Shown piece by piece: positions 1 through 5,458 of a stretch of DNA of 9,388 nucleotides; the first letter of the stretch is position 1; every line of letters begins with the position of its first letter. Below the pieces are notes generated by a model that did no database searches, was not told the origin of the DNA, and worked only from the letters and a program-made list of their open reading frames with translations. Source of the stretch: Euryarchaeota archaeon UBA538. GTDB taxonomy: Archaea; Thermoplasmatota; Poseidoniia; Poseidoniales; Thalassarchaeaceae. The position numbers and the translations under genes are program-made. The DNA is taken from positions 1 through 9,388 of the forward strand of contig DALC01000074.1 in NCBI GenBank assembly GCA_002499325.1. The letters run 5' to 3'.

Positions 1-1910
1 GTTTACCGGTCCTTCGTCAGGTTGTAACCCGATTTCAGATACCAGCACTGAGCAGGATTCAGCGACTATACACAACCTTTCGATCTAGCAGTCGCCTATG
101 TTTTTATTAAACAGTCGGAGTCCCCTTGTTACTGCGACCAGCTTATCTCTAAGCTGGCACTCCTTCTCCCGAAGTTACAGAGCGATTTTGCCGAGTTCCT
201 TCGCGGTACTTTGCCCGTCACACCTTAGGCTACTCACCTTGGGTACCTGTGTCAGTTCTAGGTACGGTCACCTCTACGGCTTTTCATGGGACCCAGGCAT
301 CATTCGTCTTTTGCTCACGCCTTCCCAATCTTCTCACCATGACGGTTCTCAGATCGGTTATCGAACGCTTCGACATCCCATGACAGGAATGCACGAACTA
401 GCCCGAGCCGTCACCATATATTGTAGAGGGGCATACGAATATTAACGCATTTCCCATTCGGACATTTCGGTTAAGAATGCCCTTAGGACCGGCTAACCCT
501 CGGCTGAAAAACATTGCCGAGGAACCCTTACCCCTTCGGTGGTGCGGATTCTCACCACACTATGCTGCTACTCTTCCCTGGATTCTCATATGTACACGGT
601 CCACGAGACCTTACGACCTCGCTTCTACCCGAGCACATCGCCGCGCTACCCCATCTCCTTTCGGAGGGTCAGCGTATCGGTATTCAGTTTGAGCCCCGTC
701 CATTTTACGGGCCCGCAAACTTGACCAGTGATCTGTTACGAACTCTTTCAAGGATGGCTGCTTCTAAGCCCACCTTCTGGTTGTCTTCGGCCACGGACGC
801 CGTTTGTGATTAACACTTAACTGAAATTTTGGGACCTTAACGCTGAGCTGGTTTATTCACCTTTCGTCACGGTAGCTTACCCACCGTGGCTCACTCCCTG
901 CTTCTACGGCGAACACAACTTCGGAGTTTGACAGCGTGCCGAGGGATTGCTCCCCCTAAACATACAATCAGTGCTCTACATCGCATTCTACCTTCACAGA
1001 GATCTACCTACGAGTAGTCTCGCGCGGAACCTGCTATTGCCCATCTCGATTGGACTTTCACCCCTATACCAAACTCATCCGAGCGATTTGCACATCAGCA
1101 ACGGTTTGATCCTCCACCCAGTTTTCACCGGGCTTCAATCTGGTCAGGCATAGATCGACGGGCTTCAGGTCTCCCACCATTGACTCCGGGCGAGCACACC
1201 CAGTCCCTCGCCTTGCGGCTGCGGACTATTCGGTTTCCCTACGGCTACGCAGATCTACTGCTTAACCTCGCCAATGATCAGAACTCCCAGGGGCATTTTT
1301 CGAAACGCACGAATAGACGCTGCTCATATCTTCGCTTTCACGCCTATTCAGCTTGTTCCCGACTGGTTTCAGGATCTTTTCACATCCCGCTAAGGATACT
1401 TTTCAGCTTTCGCTCACGCTACTTGTCAACTATCGGTCTCGAGTAGTATTTAGGATTGGAAGTAACTGCCTCCCACATTCACGCGCGATATCCAACGCAC
1501 GCTACTCTGGATTCATCACTTGGCCATAACTAGTACGTGTACGGGACTTTCACCCTCTATGGTGCGCCGTCCCAGGACGACTTCCACTTCCTAGAATTAG
1601 GCTACAGACGATCCATACCCCACATCTCCCCAAGGTTTCCCAAGGGGATTCGGTTTGTCCTATTCCGTTTTCATTCGCCACTACTAACGGAATCTCTTTT
1701 GATTTCTATTCCTCCCCCTACTGAGATGCTTCAGTTCGGGGGGTTCCCTTTCCTTCTTTATATCGAGGAATGGCACTGAGTGCCAGGAGGTCCAATTCAG
1801 CAATTCGCGGATCCATGAGATTCATGCCTCTCCCCGCGACTTATCGCAGCTTGTCACGACCTTCGTCGGCTCTCGAGCCGAGCCATCCCCCAGTCGGGTT
1901 GTAGCATCAT
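1..1910 (-). rRNA. 23S ribosomal RNA, 5' two-thirds (3' end outside window)
   Basis: This is large-subunit rRNA read on the minus strand. Recognisable conserved blocks include the GTPase-associated centre at about 724-781 (E. coli about 1051-1108, the L11/thiostrepton region) and the segment ending in CCGGTAAAC at the window start (E. coli about 1895-1903). The archaeal-style 5' region, with GGATGGCTCGGCTCGAGAG followed by CGACGAAGG, lies near 1890-1861. The mature 5' end is placed near 1910 by similarity and could be off by about 10 nt. Domains I-III and most of IV are present. The peptidyl-transferase loop, the sarcin-ricin loop and the 3' end are outside the window. I see no intron-like or large insertion: spacing to E. 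coli landmarks differs by only tens of bases. The plus-strand reading frames here are antisense shadows. No 16S or tRNA gene lies directly upstream. Confidence 0.95.
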
Positions 1911-1942
1911 TGTGATTCCACATACCCACCTGTGTGAGTTTT

Positions 1943-1972
1943 AACCGCCTCTCCACAAGTGAAGAGGTGGTT
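1943..1972 (-). repeat. Inverted repeat (hairpin) just upstream of mature 23S
   Basis: On the minus strand, AACCACCTCT (1972-1963) can pair with AGAGGCGGTT (1952-1943). This gives nine Watson-Crick pairs with one A.C mismatch, closing a ten-base loop. The hairpin abuts the base of the preceding rod and could stack on it. No T-run follows, and it lies inside the rRNA transcript, so it is not a terminator. It is probably a structured part of the pre-23S leader. Confidence 0.6.
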
Positions 1973-2078
1973 CCTCTGGTATTCCAGGCATATCAATTCA
2001 GGTTTCTCTGACCACTACGTCTCCCCGCAGGGCGTAACGGCCTCAACCTTCTTACCCTGATACACGACTGTACCAAGG
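1973..2078 (-). ncRNA. Predicted rod-shaped leader RNA element
   Basis: On the minus strand the two arms pair in successive blocks. These are 2078-2071 with 1981-1973 (one bulged A at 1975 and one U.G pair), 2063-2058 with 1995-1990 (one G.U), 2049-2045 with 2004-2000, and 2042-2033 with 2019-2010 (three wobble pairs). A CCC/GGG apical stem lies at 2032-2024. Internal loops separate the blocks. The outer block competes with a small local hairpin (CTGG-AATA-CCAG, 1987-1976), so the base of the rod is less certain than its top. Whether it stays part of pre-23S or is released as a small RNA is unknown. It was folded by eye, with no covariation data. Confidence 0.5.
2000..2049 (-). other. Kink-turn motif in the 23S leader, candidate L7Ae site
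   Basis: The non-bulged strand reads AGGUU-GA-GG (2049-2041). The bulged strand reads UC-AGA-GA-AACCU (2011-2000). The non-canonical helix is 2049-2045 paired with 2004-2000 (five Watson-Crick pairs). Tandem G.A pairs follow: G2044.A2005 and A2043.G2006. The three-nucleotide bulge is 2009-2007. The canonical helix is closed by C2010-G2042 and runs ten pairs to 2033/2019. This matches the kink-turn consensus at every defining position, including the C-G closing pair. In archaea such motifs are bound by L7Ae, which also serves in box C/D and H/ACA RNPs, RNase P and the ribosome. Binding here is inferred. Confidence 0.65.
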
Positions 2079-2111
2079 AGCACTCTAAGCATCCCCGCGA
2101 CCTACATTCGG

Positions 2112-2119
2112 TATTTGAA
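2112..2119 (-). promoter_or_regulatory. Possible TATA-like box for the 23S transcript
   Basis: TTCAAATA on the minus strand lies about 25 nt before position 2090, which would start the transcript about a dozen bases upstream of the predicted rod. The box is degenerate against archaeal TATA consensus sequences and no clear BRE is visible. A second AT-rich candidate, TTAATATTT near 2215-2207, lies inside the upstream coding region. An own promoter is expected because the gene is not preceded by 16S, but its position is uncertain. Confidence 0.3.
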
Positions 2120-2174
2120 GTAACCGGGAAAGTTAGCTTTCATTAGCCAGCGAAAACATCTCTCAGTAGCACGG

Positions 2175-2528
2175 TTATTCTTCACTATCTGGAGTATCTG
2201 AGAGTCCAAATATTAACCCTCCTGGAATAGAGGATTTTGGAGCATCCTTGATTCCAAATGGAATATTATCCAAAAAACCTGATTTTTCACCGTTTTCTAC
2301 TTTCTTCTCCTTCTGATGATATACCGGGGAGGCTTCGAGTCCAAAAACAGGGGTTTCGAGTTTTCTCTTGTTTGACTCCTGAAGATCAAATGGTAGTGTA
2401 GTTTTCTGGGATTCCTGGTTATGAAGAATATTTGTTACGCCAGAAATATTTTCTTCATTTTCTTCGGTCCCGCAGGTCAGACAAATACCAGATCTAGTGG
2501 CCATACCACATACCTCGCACACCCTCAT
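2175..2528 (-). CDS. Small zinc-ribbon protein with FG[LI]xxxP peptide repeats, function unknown
   Basis: The product is 117 residues. The first 20 carry a C-x2-C-x8-C-x2-C zinc ribbon (Cys4, Cys7, Cys16, Cys19). The remainder is rich in Glu, Ser, Lys and Pro, with no membrane segment or recognisable fold, so it is probably largely disordered. A short peptide recurs: FGLEASP (62-68), FGIKDAP (91-97) and FGLSDTP (107-113), with a weaker relative PFDLQES at 46-52. Such a layout suggests a small tethered scaffold or adaptor whose peptides dock on a partner; that is inference. I do not recognise the family. The ATG at 2528 is the natural start because the zinc ribbon begins three residues later. 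No good Shine-Dalgarno sequence precedes it. It lies 47 nt after the transporter stop and just upstream of the 23S leader. Confidence 0.75.
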   Translation of the reverse strand: MRVCEVCGMATRSGICLTCGTEENEENISGVTNILHNQESQKTTLPFDLQESNKRKLETPVFGLEASPVYHQKEKKVENGEKSGFLDNIPFGIKDAPKSSIPGGLIFGLSDTPDSEE

Positions 2529-2537
2529 AATAGTGGC

Positions 2538-2556
2538 TCAAGGCAATATCCCTTGA
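2538..2556 (-). repeat. Short hairpin between transporter and zinc-ribbon genes
   Basis: A perfect six-base inverted repeat (TCAAGG / CCTTGA) with a seven-base loop lies 19 nt after the transporter stop codon and 9 nt before the zinc-ribbon ATG. No oligo-T tract follows in the direction of transcription, so an archaeal-type terminator is not supported. It could mark the 3' end of one message or influence initiation on the next gene; the stem is short enough to be chance. Confidence 0.35.
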
Positions 2557-2575
2557 TGCTGTCGCAGTAATTCTC

Positions 2576-4117
2576 CTACTCTGCCTCATAGTGCGCGCTT
2601 TCTGTAGGGGCGTTTCCGTAAATCGATGGCAGAAGTGAAAGTGATGCTATCATCATTGCACCTATGATTACCCATTTGACCATCTCATTTGGCCAGTCCA
2701 CTGCATACCTAACTACGGCATATACAGTAGCAAGGGCCACGCTTAGCAACATTATTGGGAAACCTGTCTTGAAGAATCTATTGAATGAGATATCATGACC
2801 TGCTTCCTCTGCCAGTCCTGCTGCCACAACGTTAGCTGAGGCGCCGATAATCGTACCGTTTCCTCCCAAGCAGGCACCGAGAGCTAGTGCCCATGCCAGT
2901 GGACCTAGTTGTAAATTGAGTTCTGGATCACTTGCAAGCTCTATTACTACTGGTACCATAGTTGCCGTGTAGGGTATGTTGTCGATAAAGGCAGACGCAA
3001 TTGCCGATACCCAAAGGAGCAGTAGGACAGCGACCATCAGCCTATTTTCCTCTGAGGCTTGTGATATAGCATCGGAAATACCAGTAGCTATTGCATCAAT
3101 AAGGCCCATATATTCTAGACCATGAATCATGATGAAAAGCCCTGCAAAGAAAATTATAGTTGTCCACTCTACTGCTTCAAGCGGCCCTTCAACATGATGT
3201 GGAGAAGTAACTAGGAGCATGAGAACAGCCCCGCCGAGCGCTATGGTGGCTACTGTGAAGATAGGATGAGGAAAGCTAGAATGGGCGAAGAACGCCAGAA
3301 TAACTAGAATCAAGATGAATCCTGATTTCTTCAATAGTTCTGCATCCCTGATATTGTACCTAAGTCGTAGAAGGTCTAGATTGCGATGCCTCTCTCCTGA
3401 GAGACCTTCAGATTCCAACTTGGATAGGAGCCAGAATGAGGGTGCCATAGCGATTATTACAGCAGGACCAACGTGGATGATGAAGTCGATGAAAGCTATT
3501 CCTTGATCTGCAAGAATAACATTGTCGGAAAGTGCCTGGGATGACAGTTGTGCTCCAATTATGATGTTAGGGGGATCTCCAATTTGTGTTGCCGCCCCTC
3601 CAATGTTTGAGAACATTACTTCCGCTATTATCAAGGGTATTGGCTCTAGATTCAGAACCTTAGCTATCTGTATTGTAACAGGGACAATTAGGAGTATCGT
3701 GGTCACATTATCCAAAAATGCTGAGAAAACAGCTGTTATTGTACAGAGTATAATCGATAATCTCCAGATGGAACCGCCGCTTAAAGCATATGCCTGTACC
3801 GCGGCCCATTCGAAAACTCCTGTCTTTCCGAGGATATCAACAATTACCATCATCCCAATTAGTAGGCCAATTGTCTCTTCATCTATCCAAGTTACCACAG
3901 TACCTAGATCCGGACCGTTTCCGATGACATGGAGAGTGATTACTGCCACTATTCCTCCAACGGCCGCTGCCAGAGCTCTGTGGACCACTTCGAAAACTAT
4001 CAGTGCATAGACGATAGTGAGAATGCCAAATGCCGCTGGAACGGCCCATTCTGGCATTTCTGCCGGAGTCCATACTCCTGGTTCAGAGGTCGCTGCAAGG
4101 GCTCTTGTAAGCTGCAT
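2576..4117 (-). CDS. ArsB/NhaD-type ion transporter (probable Na+/H+ antiporter-like permease)
   Basis: The product is a polytopic membrane protein of 513 residues from the ATG at 4117. It has the two-fold repeated architecture of the ion transporter (IT) superfamily, ArsB/NhaD/P-protein branch. The first half carries FLDNVTT (134-140) and the loop TQIGDPPNIIIG (177-188). The second half carries FIDNIPYTA (377-385) and GACLGGNGTIIGASAN (414-429). A charged cytoplasmic loop (about 233-265) separates the halves. Known members exchange Na+ or Li+ for protons, or extrude arsenite; sequence alone does not fix the substrate. No ArsR or ArsA gene is nearby, and in a marine archaeon sodium/proton exchange is the more likely role. 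A TTG five codons upstream (4132) is an alternative start. I prefer the ATG because a TATA box at 4150-4141 places transcription initiation at about that base, giving a leaderless message. Confidence 0.9.
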   Translation of the reverse strand: MQLTRALAATSEPGVWTPAEMPEWAVPAAFGILTIVYALIVFEVVHRALAAAVGGIVAVITLHVIGNGPDLGTVVTWIDEETIGLLIGMMVIVDILGKTGVFEWAAVQAYALSGGSIWRLSIILCTITAVFSAFLDNVTTILLIVPVTIQIAKVLNLEPIPLIIAEVMFSNIGGAATQIGDPPNIIIGAQLSSQALSDNVILADQGIAFIDFIIHVGPAVIIAMAPSFWLLSKLESEGLSGERHRNLDLLRLRYNIRDAELLKKSGFILILVILAFFAHSSFPHPIFTVATIALGGAVLMLLVTSPHHVEGPLEAVEWTTIIFFAGLFIMIHGLEYMGLIDAIATGISDAISQASEENRLMVAVLLLLWVSAIASAFIDNIPYTATMVPVVIELASDPELNLQLGPLAWALALGACLGGNGTIIGASANVVAAGLAEEAGHDISFNRFFKTGFPIMLLSVALATVYAVVRYAVDWPNEMVKWVIIGAMMIASLSLLPSIYGNAPTESAHYEAE

Positions 4118-4140
4118 GACGTCTCGAAGCAAATTACACC

Positions 4141-4150
4141 TAAATATATC
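4141..4150 (-). promoter_or_regulatory. TATA box of the transporter gene
   Basis: GATATATTTA on the minus strand is a strong archaeal TATA-like element in the intergenic gap after the YhbY-like gene. Its centre lies about 28 nt before the ATG at 4117, the distance expected between TATA box and transcription start, so the message is predicted to be leaderless. It separates the transporter from the upstream adk cluster as a distinct transcription unit. Confidence 0.7.
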
Positions 4151-4178
4151 ACTGATGTAGATTCAAGACTTGCATGCA

Positions 4179-4451
4179 TTATTTGCCAGACCAAAGAACA
4201 ACGATATTACCTCGACTGAATGAAACAACGGATGACGTTTTAGTGGCTAAAGCGGTAAAAATCTCCATTCTTTCAGAAGACCCAGATGCTACTCCTCGGT
4301 TGAGTTTGATCTTGACTAAAGACCTGCTTGAAAGTTGATCCTTAAGCTCATCTATCACTGAGTCAATAACTCCTGATTTTCCTATCCTAACGGTTATTGG
4401 GAGTTCTGAATCGGAAGATTCCCTTACTATCCTACTTGGAATTTTAGACAT
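4179..4451 (-). CDS. YhbY/CRM-domain RNA-binding protein
   Basis: The product is 90 residues, essentially a single CRS1/YhbY (CRM) domain. The signature stretch VRIGKSGVIDSVIDELKDQL (21-40) contains the GxxG loop GKSG (24-27). The basic strand LVKIKL (45-50), a helix around 60-71 and the closing strand NIVVLW (82-87) follow. CRM proteins bind structured RNA; bacterial YhbY associates with pre-50S particles and plant relatives act in intron splicing, so a role in rRNA or tRNA maturation is likely. The reading frame extends to an ATG at 4505 inside the RNase P gene. I chose the ATG at 4451 because AGAGGT (4464-4459) sits seven bases before it and it follows the upstream stop by four bases. Ends 61 nt before the transporter. 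Confidence 0.88.
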   Translation of the reverse strand: MSKIPSRIVRESSDSELPITVRIGKSGVIDSVIDELKDQLSSRSLVKIKLNRGVASGSSERMEIFTALATKTSSVVSFSRGNIVVLWSGK

Positions 4452-4455
4452 ACTC

Positions 4456-4770
4456 TTAACCTCTGAACGAAGGTCCCATCGTCTTGGTTCTACCGCATAC
4501 TCCACAAGTATACTTGATTGATTTGGAACGAATCCTAACTGTGGAATTCCTTCCAGGAACCATCGCTAATTTACATGACCTGCATACCGCTATACCCGTA
4601 TAATTTTTCATTCTAGCTCCGTATTTTTTACCGATTCTTAGGATTAATCTAGCAGAAGCATCAGAAAGACTCTGATCGTTGCTTTCTTTCATAACGTGAT
4701 GTAAATCGTTAATTGCTTCTGTAGCTAGTGCCTTCTTCAGATTTGACCTTCTGCGGAACCTCCCCGACAA
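4456..4770 (-). CDS. rnp4: Ribonuclease P protein component 4 (Rpr2/Rpp21 family)
   Basis: The product is 104 residues. The N-terminal half is basic and helical (about 8-50). A zinc ribbon with CRSC (Cys63, Cys66) and CGVC (Cys89, Cys92) follows, joined by a segment ending in RIRSKSIKYTC, the usual RNP4 pattern. The protein is part of archaeal RNase P, which removes 5' leaders from pre-tRNA; in characterised archaea it pairs with Rpp29 to assist the specificity domain of the RNA. The start is a TTG at 4770 directly abutting the adk stop codon. It is supported by a full GGAGGTG six bases upstream and by the lack of any in-frame ATG before residue 27. Translational coupling to adk is likely. 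The next gene, another RNA-binding protein, begins four bases after its stop. Confidence 0.92.
   Translation of the reverse strand: MSGRFRRRSNLKKALATEAINDLHHVMKESNDQSLSDASARLILRIGKKYGARMKNYTGIAVCRSCKLAMVPGRNSTVRIRSKSIKYTCGVCGRTKTMGPSFRG
4459..4464 (-). promoter_or_regulatory. Shine-Dalgarno site deciding the YhbY start
   Basis: AGAGGT on the minus strand, seven bases before the ATG at 4451, overlaps the last codons of the RNase P gene. It matches the usual 16S 3'-end complement and supports the short 90-residue product over the 108-residue reading. Confidence 0.65.
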
Positions 4771-5433
4771 TCAAAGCACCTCCAGCTCTAGGTTGATTGA
4801 TTCTGCAACCTCATCTATGCTACCTCTTCCATCTACTGAGATTACTCTCAGATTTGTCTTTTCGGACAATTTGTAATACCATTCTGACAAGGGTTTTGTC
4901 TGCTGATGGTATGCGTTAAGCCTACTTCTTACAGTTTCCTCATTGTCATCCTTTCTCTGGATAAGCCTAGGGAGTATTTCGGGGGGAGCTGGTCGGAATT
5001 TAGTATGGTAAATATCTCCTGTTTCAGGATCCATTCTTCTTCCAACTATTCTCTCCACGATATCTTCATCGGGAACTTGTATCATAATTACCATTGACAC
5101 TTCAGCTATGCTGGATAATTCCTCGGCCTGGGCGATGGTTCGCGGGAATCCATCAAAGAGAACCCCCTCTGAGGCGTCCGAACGCTTGAGCCTCTCAGAT
5201 ATCAGGCCGATGATTATGGAATCTGGGACCAGCAATCCACGATCCATATATCCCTTAGCTTCATTCCCCAAATCAGTACCCTCTCTCACTGCTTCTCTGA
5301 GCATGTCACCAGTGGAGATCTGTGGCTTACCGGTAGTATGGCTAATCCTCACTGCTTGAGTTCCCTTGCCGGCACCTGGAGGGCCGAATAGTATGATGGA
5401 AGGTGCTTGTCTAGAGATTGCAGACATGGGCAT
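4771..5433 (-). CDS. adk: Adenylate kinase, long (LID-containing) form
   Basis: The product is a 220-residue cytoplasmic enzyme catalysing ATP + AMP = 2 ADP. The P-loop GPPGAGKGT is at 17-25, followed by STGDMLR (40-46), the AMP-binding GFPRT (95-99), and GRRMDPETGDIYH (131-143), which opens the LID domain. RKDDNEETVRSRL (160-172) carries the usual catalytic arginines. The LID lacks the four zinc-binding cysteines found in some long-form enzymes. This is the bacterial/eukaryotic-type family, distinct from the short archaeal AdkA. The P-loop sits about ten residues later than in E. coli Adk, so the start may be the ATG at 5433 or the one at 5427; neither has a clear Shine-Dalgarno. It lies 25 nt after the protease stop and heads a compact adk-rnp4-yhbY cluster. 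Confidence 0.95.
   Translation of the reverse strand: MPMSAISRQAPSIILFGPPGAGKGTQAVRISHTTGKPQISTGDMLREAVREGTDLGNEAKGYMDRGLLVPDSIIIGLISERLKRSDASEGVLFDGFPRTIAQAEELSSIAEVSMVIMIQVPDEDIVERIVGRRMDPETGDIYHTKFRPAPPEILPRLIQRKDDNEETVRSRLNAYHQQTKPLSEWYYKLSEKTNLRVISVDGRGSIDEVAESINLELEVL
4777..4783 (-). promoter_or_regulatory. Strong Shine-Dalgarno site inside the adk 3' end
   Basis: GGAGGTG on the minus strand encodes part of the last Leu-Glu-Val-Leu codons of adenylate kinase and lies six bases before the TTG start of the RNase P gene. It is the best ribosome-binding match in the window and justifies the non-ATG start. Confidence 0.75.
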
Positions 5434-5458
5434 CCCAAGCGGCTAACACTGATAACGC

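Larger units (their letters stand above)
1911..2174 (-). other. 23S rRNA leader and spacer with strong secondary structure
   Basis: This 264-nt non-coding stretch lies between the zinc-ribbon gene stop codon and mature 23S. Reading 5' to 3' on the minus strand it holds a possible TATA-like box, an imperfect rod-shaped helix (2078-1973) that includes a kink-turn, a hairpin (1972-1943), and a locally unpaired segment (about 1942-1911). That last segment is a candidate for the 5' half of the pre-23S processing stem. Archaeal pre-23S is usually excised from a long stem carrying a bulge-helix-bulge motif formed with the 3' trailer; the partner strand is outside the window, so this cannot be tested here. 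I looked for tRNA, 5S, SRP RNA and RNase P RNA hallmarks and found none. Confidence 0.7.

Noticed and set aside
98..1779. Several plus-strand open reading frames of 60-115 residues
   Set aside because: They are antisense to conserved 23S rRNA blocks and have no domain signatures or ribosome-binding sites.
1911..2170. tRNA, 5S rRNA, SRP RNA or RNase P RNA in the 23S leader
   Set aside because: No T-loop or anticodon arm, no 5S core blocks, no SRP S-domain loop and no RNase P universal blocks were found.
2538..2556. Intrinsic terminator after the transporter
   Set aside because: The six-base stem has no following T-run; archaeal termination depends mainly on oligo-T.
3522..4010. A 162-residue plus-strand open frame
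   Set aside because: It is the antisense shadow of the transporter, whose motifs are unmistakable on the minus strand.
4171..4178. TGCATGCA palindrome as an operator
   Set aside because: An eight-base palindrome just after the YhbY stop is easily chance, and it lies upstream of the transporter TATA box with no second copy.
4449..4505. Longer YhbY product starting at the ATG at 4505
   Set aside because: It would overlap rnp4 by 50 bases, adds residues unlike the family, and lacks the Shine-Dalgarno that precedes the ATG at 4451.
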